Shown here one piece after another: positions 26,094-34,571 of a DNA stretch of 64,000 bases (its first letter is position 1; each line of letters opens with the position of its first letter). The stretch comes from Candidatus Flexicrinis proximus (GTDB taxonomy: Bacteria > Chloroflexota > Anaerolineae > Aggregatilineales > Phototrophicaceae). Both the position numbers and the translations under genes were made by a program. Location: NCBI GenBank assembly GCA_016712885.1, contig JADJQF010000033.1, forward strand, positions 124,001 to 188,000, written 5' to 3'. The notes beneath the pieces were generated by a model, which worked only from the letters and a program-made list of their open reading frames with translations, searched no databases and was not told where the DNA came from.

Positions 26094-27586
26094 CCCAGCC
26101 CACTGGCGGCAACCGGCCGCCTTCCCAGCCCAGAAATGGCAGCGCGACCCCGCGGGTCGTCAATACGCAGCGCTCGGCGCGGATCAAGCGAGGGCTTGCC
26201 ATCCTGCTGGTGGCGGTCGACGCGCTGATGCTCACGCTGGGGCTGGTGCTGGGGTATGAGACGCGCCGCATGCTCGTTGATGGGGATCCGGCGCTGTTTC
26301 CCACCTTTGACCAGTACCTGCCGATCCTCGCGCTGAACCTGGGCGTGATCCTGCTCATGTTTTACAGCGAGCGCCTGTACCATCAGCGCCGCACATTCAG
26401 CCGCTTCGACATGGCGCGCACGATTGTGGGTGTGGTCACGCTCGGCACGGTGCTGGTCAGCGGCTTGCAGGATCTGTTCCTCAAAAACACCCTGTTCGAA
26501 GTCGACTATCCGCGCTCGATGTTCCTCTATGTCTGGCTGTACAGTGTCCTGATGGTGGTCTTTGGCCGCGAACTGCACCGCCAGCTCACCAATACGCTGC
26601 GCCGGCGCAAAATCACCGCCGATAACCTGCTGGTGGTCGGCAGCAGCAAGACCACCGCCGACCTGATGGCCAGCATCCAGCAGCGCCCCGAACTCGGCTA
26701 TAACCTGATCGGCGCGGTCGACCGGGAAGCCGACCCGCGCGAGCGCGTCCCGAACATCCCGTTTCTCGGCACCTACGATGATCTGCCGTCGATCATCGAC
26801 CGCTTCAAGATCGAGCAGGTCATCATCGCCCTGCCGGAAGGCCGCCGCACCGAAGTCCCCGAACTGGTCATGCGCTGCCAGCGCGGCCGCGTCGACATCA
26901 AAGTGCTGCCGGACATCTTCGCCTATATCGCCGGCGACCTGAATGTCGACGATCTGGGCGGCGTGCCGCTGCTGACCGTGCGGGACATCGCCATGCGCGG
27001 CTGGAAGCTGAGCGCCAAACGCGGCATGGATATCCTCGGCGCGATCGGCGGCATCATCCTGCTCTCCCCGTTCATGCTGTTCACCGCCATCATGATCCGC
27101 CGCGACTCGCCGGGCAGCGTGTTCTATACGCAGCCCCGCATGGGCCTCGACGGTCGGCCGTTCCCGATGATCAAATTCCGCTCGATGCGCATCGATGCCG
27201 AAGCCAAAGGCCCCGGTTGGACCGTGGAGAACGACCCGCGTGTCACCAAAATCGGCAAATTCATCCGCCGCACCAACTGGGACGAGATTCCACAGCTCAT
27301 TAACATTCTACTGGGCCACATGAGCATCGTCGGCCCGCGCCCGGAACGCCCCGAATGGGTCATGAAGTTCCGCGAGCAGATCCCCAGATACATGGAGCGT
27401 CACCGCGAGAAAGCCGGCCTGACCGGCTGGGCGCAGGTCAACGGCCTGCGCGGCGATACGTCGATCAGCGACCGCACGGCTTACGACCTGTGGTACGTCG
27501 AAAACTGGTCGCTCTGGCTGGACATCAAGATCATCATCCGTACTGCGTGGCAGACCGTCACCCGCAGCAGCCCGAACGCCTATTAG
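26090..27586 (+). CDS. Polyprenyl-phosphate sugar phosphotransferase (WbaP/CpsE type)
   Basis: Encodes 498 residues. Four N-terminal membrane helices (about 35-165) precede a CoA_binding_3 Rossmann-like domain (VVGSSKTTADLMASI to VIIALPEGRR). The C-terminal bacterial sugar transferase domain has KRGMDILGAIGGIILLSPF, QPRMGLDGRPFPMIKFRSM, GKFIRRTNWDEIPQLINIL and MSIVGPRPERPEW. It loads the first sugar-1-phosphate onto undecaprenyl phosphate at the membrane, starting an exopolysaccharide or capsule unit. It overlaps the GT2 gene by 4 bp. No flippase or polymerase genes are in the window. Confidence 0.95.
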   Translation: MTQPTGGNRPPSQPRNGSATPRVVNTQRSARIKRGLAILLVAVDALMLTLGLVLGYETRRMLVDGDPALFPTFDQYLPILALNLGVILLMFYSERLYHQRRTFSRFDMARTIVGVVTLGTVLVSGLQDLFLKNTLFEVDYPRSMFLYVWLYSVLMVVFGRELHRQLTNTLRRRKITADNLLVVGSSKTTADLMASIQQRPELGYNLIGAVDREADPRERVPNIPFLGTYDDLPSIIDRFKIEQVIIALPEGRRTEVPELVMRCQRGRVDIKVLPDIFAYIAGDLNVDDLGGVPLLTVRDIAMRGWKLSAKRGMDILGAIGGIILLSPFMLFTAIMIRRDSPGSVFYTQPRMGLDGRPFPMIKFRSMRIDAEAKGPGWTVENDPRVTKIGKFIRRTNWDEIPQLINILLGHMSIVGPRPERPEWVMKFREQIPRYMERHREKAGLTGWAQVNGLRGDTSISDRTAYDLWYVENWSLWLDIKIIIRTAWQTVTRSSPNAY

Positions 27587-27608
27587 GGGCGGTTACGCCC
27601 TTCGTTTC

Positions 27609-27670
27609 TGGAGGCGCCGCCTCCACTCCTCCGCGAGGGACTTGCGCCCCTCGGCCCCTCATCTGCGAGG
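27609..27670 (+). repeat. Dispersed palindromic repeat, short copy (g)
   Basis: TGGAGGC/GCCTCCA and GAGGGAC/GCCCCTC arms are intact, followed by CATCTGCGAGG; the long hairpin is missing. It starts 22 bp after the sugar-transferase stop, same orientation. Confidence 0.85.
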
Positions 27671-27711
27671 GGCAGAAAACTGTTCCCGAACCTTTGCTAT
27701 GGAGCCTGCCG

Positions 27712-28188
27712 GTGAAGAAGGCGAAGTTCTCGATCGCGCGTAAAGACGAGGCGCTGGCCGCGCTGGTGAGCGCCACAGGCCACACGATGCTGGCGGTGTG
27801 GGCCAAAGCGTGCGCCGAGCGGGTCCTGCCGTATTTTGAGGACAGATTTCCGGACGATCGGCGCCCGAGGCAGGCATTGGACACGCTCCAGACCTGGATC
27901 GATACCGGCGTCTTCAAAATGGCCGTCATCCGCAAAGCCTCGCTTGATTCGCATGCTGCCGCGCGCGAGGTGGGCGAGGACGACGCGGCGCGGTCTGCGG
28001 CCCGGGCGGCGGGGCAGGCCGTGGCGACCGCGCACGTCATCACCCATGCGCCGGGTGCCGCGATTTACGCCCAGCAGGCCGTTCATCGCGCCGCGAACGC
28101 TGCCGAAGCCGAGTCCGCCGTCGCCCGTGAGCGGGATTGGCAGGTTCAGCACCTGATCAGCCTGCGAAACGCCAGCCCGGGTAACTGA
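27712..28188 (+). CDS. Imm5-like putative immunity protein
   Basis: Encodes 158 residues of an all-helical type I recognise as Imm5-like: ATGHTMLAVWAKACAERVLP, FPDDRRPRQALDTLQTWID, RKASLDSHAAAREV and AARAAGQAVATAHVITHAP. Such proteins are predicted to neutralise polymorphic toxins, though many occur alone. The start is GTG at 27712 (MKKAKFSIARKDEALAAL), with GGAG 9 nt upstream; upstream in-frame codons come from repeat copy g and the previous gene, so longer calls are artefacts. It shares one base (TGATG) with the mazG-like gene. No toxin gene is visible nearby. Confidence 0.78.
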   Translation: MKKAKFSIARKDEALAALVSATGHTMLAVWAKACAERVLPYFEDRFPDDRRPRQALDTLQTWIDTGVFKMAVIRKASLDSHAAAREVGEDDAARSAARAAGQAVATAHVITHAPGAAIYAQQAVHRAANAAEAESAVARERDWQVQHLISLRNASPGN

Positions 28189-28496
28189 TGGAAGTGCCTA
28201 TGACCCTCGCCGAACTCACCCAAGCCATGCTCGAATTTGTCGCCTCGAAGGGCTGGCTCAAACCCGACTCACCGCACCCGCAGACGCCGAAGAATCTGGC
28301 GGTGTCGCTGGTGCTGGAAGCCTCGGAAGTGCTGGAGCATTTCCAGTGGGCGGACAGCGCCGCCGATCCCGAAGCGCTGGCCACTGAACTGGCCGACGTG
28401 CTGCTCTACCTCATGCAGATCGCCCACGTCCACGGCATCGACCTGACCAGCGCGGTCATGGCGAAACTCGACGCCAATCACAAGCGCGAGTGGTAG
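28188..28496 (+). CDS. MazG-like nucleotide pyrophosphohydrolase
   Basis: Encodes 102 residues, a single MazG module. It reads KNLAVSLVLEASEVLEHFQW, then ELADVLLYLMQIAHVHGIDL: the paired E-x-x-E and E-x-x-D metal-binding helices of the family, and TSAVMAKLDANHKREW at the C-terminus. It hydrolyses NTPs to NMP and pyrophosphate in related enzymes; the substrate is not predicted. Start ATG overlaps the stop of the Imm5-like gene by one base; a second ATG at 28200 is possible. A diverged copy of its last 53 bp occurs 1.85 kb downstream. Confidence 0.9.
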   Translation: MEVPMTLAELTQAMLEFVASKGWLKPDSPHPQTPKNLAVSLVLEASEVLEHFQWADSAADPEALATELADVLLYLMQIAHVHGIDLTSAVMAKLDANHKREW

Positions 28497-28526
28497 CACG
28501 GCAATGTCTCACAAATTGGCGTGCTG

Positions 28527-29168
28527 CTATTCATCATCGTCATATGTACCGGTGAGACCGTAGGTGCATGAGTTAAGACCTGCGCCTTCCACATAGTATG
28601 CCTGCCGCGAGGAAAGGGAAAGATTGGTGATATCATCCGTTGTATGGAACCTGGCGGGAGGGGCGTTATTGTTATTGGGGTTGGTTGCTCTTGTGTCGAT
28701 CAATTTGTGTCGGCTCGTCGCATAGAAATCGACAGTATCAAGAACACTGGGATATGTCACCTGCGCGCCGGCTGTCCAGTTGTTTCGATATGCGGGAGGG
28801 GAAATCGAGGTGTCGTAGAAGCTACATTGAGTACTGGTTGGGCTTGTCCTGAGACATGTGTAGTTTACAGTTTCCTTTGTGCACCATGTAGTCTGATAGG
28901 GTTACGCCCAAACCTGCTTCCACAAACGCAGCCTCAATTCGATCTTTTCTACTAACAGTGCTGGTCCAACTTGGAGCGTGGCTCTGCTCTGTGCGAATGC
29001 ACTATGCAGCCCTCCTGTGGTCTCCCCTTCAAAGTAATAGAGCGAAATGGTGGCCACGTCTCTATTAAACTCGTAGGCATAAATGTCGGTAGCCGCCTCA
29101 GTGGATCCAAATAGAAGAGATATGATTATGGTTGCCGTGAGCGTTGCGAGTTGCCGCATAGTCTTCAT
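28527..29168 (-). pseudogene. Secreted protein gene interrupted by an in-frame TAA
   Basis: Two open stretches on the minus strand are in the same frame, separated only by TAA at 28902-28904. The first (88 codons) starts with ATG after GAGGTGG and has a signal peptide ending near STEAATD. The second continues PYQTTWCTKETVNYTC and has four Cys, an Asn run and the acidic end TYDDDE. Together they make 212 residues plus the internal stop. No frame change is needed, so this is a nonsense mutation, a read-through site or an error. The family is not recognised. It lies 32 bp after the gene at 29201-29989 and is probably in one operon with it. Confidence 0.6.
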
Positions 29169-29200
29169 GAATGACCACCTCTCAGAATCGTCATCAATCG

Positions 29201-29989
29201 TCAGTCAAGGGAACGCATGTCGACAGTCACTTGACTGGGTAAAGGTACTCCCTGCAACTCACGCGACACGATATCTCCAAGAATGACGTCTGCGAGATAT
29301 TCGATTGATGCTGCATTCGTTATAGGATGTATGCGCGCGCCGTGTGCCGTCACCGCTCCAATCAAGCCTTCGTAATTCCCACTACAATTAGCCAGTGTTT
29401 CGGTATCGACGATTGCTTTTCCCTCAATTGGAGTGACAACAGCCCAGTAGACGAGATATATGTACCACTCTGTGAAGTGGCGCGAAATTGTCGGACTTTC
29501 GTTCTTGACGCATGCATCTCCGGCAATTGCGGTCAGGTCTTCGAATGCGACAGAAATTCCGACAATCATCGTCCCGTTTCGGTATGCGGCGCTAACCCAC
29601 TCGGAGTCGGCCATCCCGAGCGCTGACTCATGAATGATCAAGATGTCAATTGGCTCTTGCGCGATGATGCTCTCAACGTCATCCCATGAATCGACAATTT
29701 CCGCGTAGAGATGCTCTGCGAAAACTTCCGCCGTAGCGGTACTGGCTTCACTCAGGGCGGACGAATTGACAAGATAGATGACGTTTACATCGGATAAACT
29801 GAGCTGGGCAAATCTCGCTTCCCAGCGCTTCGCATAGTTTTCGAGAACAGTCTCTGTCTCGGGTAGAACTATTGGTGTTTGTGTGGGCTCTTGAGCAAAG
29901 ATCACTGTGTAGCACGACATGAAACCGACACAAGCCAAAGCCACAAGAAGCAACTTCGCTTTATAGTTCTGGGATATAGACCGTTTCAT
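29201..29989 (-). CDS. Secreted protein of unknown function in the low-G+C island
   Basis: Encodes 262 residues with a signal peptide or lipoprotein-like N-terminus (LLLVALACVGFMSCYTVIFAQEP; the Cys is not in a clear lipobox). The mature part has alternating strands and helices, for example SDVNVIYLVNSS, EPIDILIIHESALGMADSEW and GTMIVGISVAFEDL, suggesting a Rossmann-like domain that could bind a ligand, and a late segment SIEYLADVILGDIV. No family is recognised. ATG follows GGAGATCTCC. It is first in an apparent two-gene operon whose second gene has an in-frame stop. Confidence 0.65.
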   Translation of the reverse strand: MKRSISQNYKAKLLLVALACVGFMSCYTVIFAQEPTQTPIVLPETETVLENYAKRWEARFAQLSLSDVNVIYLVNSSALSEASTATAEVFAEHLYAEIVDSWDDVESIIAQEPIDILIIHESALGMADSEWVSAAYRNGTMIVGISVAFEDLTAIAGDACVKNESPTISRHFTEWYIYLVYWAVVTPIEGKAIVDTETLANCSGNYEGLIGAVTAHGARIHPITNAASIEYLADVILGDIVSRELQGVPLPSQVTVDMRSLD

Positions 29990-30294
29990 TTGGAGATCTC
30001 CTCCTAAGTGGAGTGAATCGCTGAACTAACTAGACATTACCCCCCCCCTTCGAATCTTGTCAAGTATCATGTAATATATGATTTCCATGCGATTATATGA
30101 CGTAAATAATTACAGGCTAACCGCGACGCATACTTTGCAGCGTGGCGCAACCCGACTAGTGGGTCTGCTTTGACAGGGGACGTCTTCCCGCAGTCAGAAA
30201 CCGAGACATGCGCCTTGCAACGCAACGGTTGTCTCCACGTCGCTTCCTGGGATCAGCAGACCGCATGAATATGGGCACCGCGAACCCGCAGCCA

Positions 30295-30347
30295 TGACTA
30301 GCGCGGTCATGGCGAAGCTCGACATCAACCACAACCGCGAGTGCTAG
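30295..30347 (+). pseudogene. Detached copy of the mazG 3' end
   Basis: These 53 bp match 28444-28496 at 46 positions and encode TSAVMAKLDINHNREC plus stop, against TSAVMAKLDANHKREW in the intact gene. No mazG sequence is recognisable upstream of 30295. Either the far edge of an insertion into the mazG end, or what is left of a second mazG gene. Confidence 0.7.
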
Positions 30348-30351
30348 AGGG

Positions 30352-31260
30352 TTAGGCGTCCGGATCGCGCGGGAACGCATCCCACAGGGGATCGGTTATG
30401 CCGCCGCAGCCCATCGCTGCCGTCTCGCCCAGCGGAAGGCCGAGTGCTTCCAGCAGATCGACCACCGCCACGCTAAACGTGTTCGAATACTGCATGTAGT
30501 TCCGGCCGTCGATCTCGACCTGCCACGGGCCGCCGATGCCGACCACGTTCGACTCGTTGTTGACCACGGCAACGACCGTCCCGTCCTCAAGCGTGAACTC
30601 GACCGCCCAGTCGGGATAGTAATCCCAGCACGGCACCGACGAGAATTGTTCGGCGATCGGCAGCAGGTCGCTGAGCGCCGGCAGCAGCGCCTGGACGACG
30701 GCCGCGTCCACCGTCTCCGGCACGGCCACCGGATCGCTGTCGTCGCCCCCGTCGATCTCGGCGGTGCCGGTCACCGCCGGCGTTTCGCCGCTCAGGTCGA
30801 TGGCGATGTCGTAGTCGTTGGACGGACCCAGCCCGAAGAACGTGTAGGTCAGATGGACGGCCGTGACGGGCTGACCGCCGAAGTCCGGCGCGCTGACCAG
30901 TGGGATGGCGTCGTAATAAGTCGCAATGAGGCTCAGGCGCAGGACCAGCGCCGGGTTTGCCTCGACGAGGCTGACCAGCAGCGCGGTTTCATCGTCCGCG
31001 ATAGGCTTTTCGCCGCGCTCGGCGGCCAGCTCCAACGCGCGAACCGCCAGTTCGCAGGCCGTCAAGGTCTCGATGTCTCCCGTAGCAGGCGCAGTTTCCA
31101 GATCGCAGTCGTAGGCCTCGGCGAGCTGGTCGTCAGTGGGGAAATCGAGCGGGAAGATCATGGGGAACTCGACCGGGTCTGAAGGTGCGGTTTCGGTCGC
31201 CTCTTGCGCGGCCGCCGACATGGAAAGCGCCAGCAGGCCTGCCAGTATCCAGCGTTTCAT
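30352..31260 (-). CDS. Secreted protein of unknown function
   Basis: Encodes 302 residues with a short signal peptide (cleavage near SAAAQE). The mature protein is acidic, has a few Cys (DCDLET, LTACELA, VPCWDYY, MGCGG) and a beta-rich C-terminal half (WAVEFTLEDGTVVAVVNNE). I do not recognise a family. The ATG follows GGGAGGA by 5 nt. Its stop lies 4 bp from the detached mazG end, and its base composition is back to the high-G+C background. Confidence 0.65.
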   Translation of the reverse strand: MKRWILAGLLALSMSAAAQEATETAPSDPVEFPMIFPLDFPTDDQLAEAYDCDLETAPATGDIETLTACELAVRALELAAERGEKPIADDETALLVSLVEANPALVLRLSLIATYYDAIPLVSAPDFGGQPVTAVHLTYTFFGLGPSNDYDIAIDLSGETPAVTGTAEIDGGDDSDPVAVPETVDAAVVQALLPALSDLLPIAEQFSSVPCWDYYPDWAVEFTLEDGTVVAVVNNESNVVGIGGPWQVEIDGRNYMQYSNTFSVAVVDLLEALGLPLGETAAMGCGGITDPLWDAFPRDPDA

Positions 31261-31545
31261 GATGTCCTCCCTTTAGCGTGCGTCTTCTGCGGTCGAGGCC
31301 GGCTGCCGTCACCGGATGAGGATCGTGACAGCGGCTGTTCGAGCCTTCATAGAATCATACGCCGCAACTGCCGCCGATGTTCCAAAGTGGGGGATAATGG
31401 TCGGCAAACGGTGCCGGGAATCATTACGTTCGTCGGTTCCGGGGGTGCCGCACGGCACTCCATTTGAGGCGGGAATATGGCCTAAACTTGAATTGCGGGG
31501 CCGGAAGCGGCCCCGTATGGCGCGTTCCAGGAAAGGACGAGGACT

Positions 31546-32349
31546 ATGACCCATTATCGGACAATTGCCGACCTTCTGGACTTGCACGGCAAAGTCGCGG
31601 TGGTCACGGGTGCCGGTAAGGGCATCGGACGCAGTACCGCGCTGCGCCTGGCAGAGGCAGGGGCGGCGGTCGTCATCAGCGATATCGACGAATCGGCGGC
31701 GCACGAAGCAGCAACGCTGATTACGCAGTCCAATGGCACAGTCGCCGTGATCCATGCCGACATCTCGCTGGTTGCCGACTCTGAGCGGATCGCCCGTTTC
31801 GCGATTGAGAATTTCGGCCGGCTGGACATCCTGGTCAACAACGCCGGCATCTTCCCCGCCGCGCCTCTCCTTGAGATGAGCGAAGCGCTGTGGGACAAGG
31901 TGATCGACATCAACCTGAAGGGCGCGGTATTCGCCGCGCAGGCCGCCGCCAAGCGGATGATCGCCGGCGGGCATGGTGGGCGCATCATCAATGTTGCGTC
32001 GATCGATGCGCTGTTCCCGACCGGCAACCTGACTGCGTACGACGCGTCAAAAGGCGGGCTGGTCATGATCACCCGGTCGCTGGCCAAGGAACTGGGCCAG
32101 TACGGTATTCTGGTCAACGCCGTCGCGCCTGGCGGCGTGAATACGCCGGGGGCGCGTCAGGGCGCCGCGGCGATCATGGGTGTGTCCGCCGATACGGTTG
32201 ATCTCAGCCAGTTCCCGGTGAGGGGTGTGCTGGGCAGGGCCGCCGACCCCGACGAGATGGCACGAGTCGTTCTCTTTCTCGCCAGCGATCTCTCGACGTA
32301 TGTGACAGGCAGCCTGATCGTTGCCGATGGCGGTTATCTGATCGTCTAG
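31546..32349 (+). CDS. Short-chain dehydrogenase/reductase (classical SDR)
   Basis: Encodes 267 residues. The cofactor motif TGAGKGIG (about 21-28), Asp in SDIDES after strand two (pointing to NAD rather than NADP), NNAG (about 96-99), catalytic Ser in INVASIDA and the YDASKGG Tyr/Lys pair are all present, with the C-terminal VTGSLIVADGGYLIV. A cytosolic alcohol or keto reductase of unknown substrate; the pattern is nearest to FabG/glucose-dehydrogenase-like members. GGAAAGGACGAGG precedes the ATG. A GGGGCCG/CGGCCCC hairpin lies in the leader (about 31498-31515). Confidence 0.92.
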   Translation: MTHYRTIADLLDLHGKVAVVTGAGKGIGRSTALRLAEAGAAVVISDIDESAAHEAATLITQSNGTVAVIHADISLVADSERIARFAIENFGRLDILVNNAGIFPAAPLLEMSEALWDKVIDINLKGAVFAAQAAAKRMIAGGHGGRIINVASIDALFPTGNLTAYDASKGGLVMITRSLAKELGQYGILVNAVAPGGVNTPGARQGAAAIMGVSADTVDLSQFPVRGVLGRAADPDEMARVVLFLASDLSTYVTGSLIVADGGYLIV

Positions 32350-32370
32350 CGGGTGTGAAGGCGCATCGAT

Positions 32371-32512
32371 TGGGTTCCACCCCACGCCCCGGTGGCGGCG
32401 TTTGCACTCCTGCATCTCGCACTGCGACTTTGCGGCGTGAGCGCCGCAAAATCGCAGATGAGGGGTCGAGGGGCGTAAGTCCCTCGTGGAGGTGTGGAGG
32501 CAGCGCCTCCAC
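32371..32512 (-). repeat. Dispersed palindromic repeat, full copy (h)
   Basis: Read on the minus strand: GTGGAGGC/GCCTCCAC (32494-32512), GAGGGAC/GCCCCTC, then a long hairpin around GTGAGCGCC, then a tail ending in GGGGTGGAACCC. It starts 12 bp after the TPR gene stop in that gene's orientation; the SDR gene converges from the other side. Confidence 0.9.
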
Positions 32513-32524
32513 AAACAAAGACGT

Positions 32525-33046
32525 CTAGCCTTGGCCGAGCGCTTCTCTTTGCTGCGTCAAGTCGTCGATGGCCGCCCGCGCCTGTTCCACGAACCGCCCG
32601 TCGGGGTCGAGGGCGACGACGCGTTCGAAATCAGCAATCGCCAGGTCGAGCTCGGTGCGGGTGGCGTAAAACACGCCGCGCAGATAGTACGCCTCGGGGT
32701 AGTCCGGCGCCAGCTCGACCGCCGTGTCGTAATCATTGAGCGCGTAATCCCACTCGTAGACCATCAGCCACATCTGGCCGCGCAGCAGGTGGAACTTGGC
32801 GATGTACTCGTCCGGGTAGCCGCCGCTGCGGACGATATCCAGCGCATCCTGCGCCGTCCGCAGCGCATCCTCGTACTGGAAGTCCTGCGCGTACTGGCGC
32901 ACCTGCGCGGCCAGCGTTTCCGGGTCGGTCGAGGGGCGGCTGGCGAGAACCGCACCGATCACACCAGCGGCGATCACCAGCACGATCAGCCGCAGGGCAT
33001 TGCGGCTGGGCAGGCGGGAGCGGGCGGGGGGTGTCTGGGCGGTCAT
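32525..33046 (-). CDS. Membrane-anchored TPR protein
   Basis: Encodes 173 residues: a Pro/Arg-rich cytosolic start, one helix (about 18-36), then about three tetratricopeptide repeats (YAQDFQYEDALRTAQDAL, DEYIAKFHLLRGQMWL, WDYALNDYDTAVELAPDYPEAYY, LDLAIADFERVVALDP). TPR units bind other proteins, so it is probably a scaffold outside or at the membrane. The partner is unknown. It stands alone, divergent from the first of three secreted paralogs. Confidence 0.8.
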   Translation of the reverse strand: MTAQTPPARSRLPSRNALRLIVLVIAAGVIGAVLASRPSTDPETLAAQVRQYAQDFQYEDALRTAQDALDIVRSGGYPDEYIAKFHLLRGQMWLMVYEWDYALNDYDTAVELAPDYPEAYYLRGVFYATRTELDLAIADFERVVALDPDGRFVEQARAAIDDLTQQREALGQG

Positions 33047-33183
33047 ACGGTTAAATCCCTACGCTGATGAGAAATCCGACGATGCGATTAAAGAACACAC
33101 CGGTTCGACAAAAGGCATTATAAGCTGTGATCCGTACGACCTATCCAATCTGACCCCATAAACCTGAATCTGGAGATCCCCCA

Positions 33184-34293
33184 ATGAACCGCAAAATCAC
33201 TATCCTTGCCTGCCTGTGCGCTTGTTTGCTGCTGATGAGCGGCATCGCCTCGGCCAAGACAATGACGCTGAACGCCGCCGATATCGACGACCTTGCCACC
33301 GCAGGCAATGTGAGCCTGAACCGCAGCTATCTGGTAGAAGATGTCCACCTGGCCTCGCGGGCGGTTGGCGAGCCGGCGCACACCTGCACTGGCCCGACCG
33401 GCCCCAGCGTATGGTTCAAGGTCAAGGTGAACGCGCCCCTGACAGCATATATGCATACCCTTGGCTCGCAGTTCAACTACTCGGATGCGAACGCCCCGTT
33501 TGCTTTCGACACCGTGATGAGTCTGTATTCGGTCGACAGTGGCACCCCGGCCAGCTATGACGCGCTCACGCCGATTCAGTGCAACGATAATCACGCCAAC
33601 AACCCCAACAACCCTCAGTCATCCTTGGCCCACTTGATGGTGCCGGGCCAGACCTATTATGTGCAGGTGTCGGCATTCCTGACGACCCAACCGTTCAGCG
33701 GCTCGGTCATTAAGCTCAACCTGGCTGCCCTGAACGTGCTGCAGAACACTGGGGCGATGGGCGATACCACCGCGCCGACCCTGAAGCAGTCGATTGAGTC
33801 GTGGAAGCTGGGCGGCGCAGGCACGGCGGACGACTTTCTGAACTGCGCGCTCAGCAACTGGGGCGATCTGTGCGCCTTCACCATGCAGAACAGCGCGCTC
33901 GGCGCCAGCAAGCTGAAGCAGGTGATCCCGGTGATGAAGGGCGTCAAGTTCGATGTGGGCAGCAAACTGGAGTTCAGCGCGGAACTGCTGGTCACCGGCG
34001 CTCAAGACGTGAAGTTGAAGGTCACCGCGATCTATACCGACGGGACGAGCGACTCGGCTTCTGTGTCGCTGATCGACACCTACTCGAACGGCGCGCCGTT
34101 AGCTGTATTGGTGGTCGTGGACAAATTGACGATTGCGAAGCCGCTGGCAAAGGTCGTCGTAACCATCCGGAACCAGGAAACCGACGCGGGGACGACCACG
34201 GTCGGCACCAGCAAACTCATGGTCATCCCGGCGCCCGACCCCGTACCGTTCGCCGCGCAGGTGCTGCCGGTGCCGGCGGCCCCGCTCAACTAG
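33184..34293 (+). CDS. Secreted PPC-like/KLKQ-module protein (family member 2)
   Basis: Encodes 369 residues, first of three tandem paralogs. A signal peptide ends near GIASAK. Module one (about 40-185) has PAHTCTGPTGPSVWFKVKV, FDTVMSLYSV, QCNDNHANN and GQTYYVQVSAF, the DTVM/CND signature shared with PPC-like domains. Module two (about 205-350) has ESWKLGGAGTADDFLNC, CAFTMQN and ASKLKQVIPVMKGVKF, then TAIYTDGTSDS. The last residues are VLPVPAAPLN. GGAG is 9 nt before the ATG. Extracellular; no catalytic residues are evident, so a binding or structural role is the best inference. Confidence 0.82.
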   Translation: MNRKITILACLCACLLLMSGIASAKTMTLNAADIDDLATAGNVSLNRSYLVEDVHLASRAVGEPAHTCTGPTGPSVWFKVKVNAPLTAYMHTLGSQFNYSDANAPFAFDTVMSLYSVDSGTPASYDALTPIQCNDNHANNPNNPQSSLAHLMVPGQTYYVQVSAFLTTQPFSGSVIKLNLAALNVLQNTGAMGDTTAPTLKQSIESWKLGGAGTADDFLNCALSNWGDLCAFTMQNSALGASKLKQVIPVMKGVKFDVGSKLEFSAELLVTGAQDVKLKVTAIYTDGTSDSASVSLIDTYSNGAPLAVLVVVDKLTIAKPLAKVVVTIRNQETDAGTTTVGTSKLMVIPAPDPVPFAAQVLPVPAAPLN

Positions 34294-34300
34294 AGGGATC

Positions 34301-34462
34301 GTGGAGGCGCTGCCTCCACACCTCCGCGGGGGGCTTGCGCCCCTCGACCCCGTATCTGCGATGTTGTGGCGTGAGCGCCACAGCATCGCTGTGCGAGGCG
34401 CCGGAACGCAAATATCGCCCCGAGGTTTGGGGTGGAAATCCATCGGAACTGCATAACACGCC
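34301..34462 (+). repeat. Dispersed palindromic repeat, full copy (i)
   Basis: GTGGAGGCGCTGCCTCCAC (34301-34319), GGGGGGC/GCCCCTC, a long hairpin around GTGGCGTGAGCGCCAC, and the complete tail ending GCATAACACGCCC. It starts only 7 bp after the stop of the first tandem paralog and occupies most of the space to the second. Confidence 0.9.
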
Positions 34463-34571
34463 CAAAGCTGCGAGTCACACTCATCTGGCGGGGACGCCGA
34501 AAATGTGTCTTGCTGTTTAGTTCTGCGCTCTACCCATTCAAATTCAACCTATCTCAAATGGAGCAAGACCC

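Larger units (their letters stand above)
28497..30294. other. Low-G+C island between two copies of the mazG 3' end
   Basis: By eye the G+C falls from over 60% to about half, and to about 30% at 30061-30120. Codon choice in the two genes here differs from the rest. It is bounded by the last 53 bp of mazG (28444-28496) and a diverged copy of them (30295-30347, 46 of 53 identical) in direct orientation. No integrase, transposase or terminal inverted repeat is seen. The 305 bp at 29990-30294 hold no gene: a C9 run, AT-rich DNA, and a return to high G+C near 30170. Confidence 0.65.

Noticed and set aside
32047..32518. ORFs with CLHTSTRDLRPSTPHLRFCG-type translations, also seen at 5002-5196, 27558-28043, 43375-43707 and 45480-45696
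   Set aside because: These are translations of the dispersed palindromic repeat, not genes.
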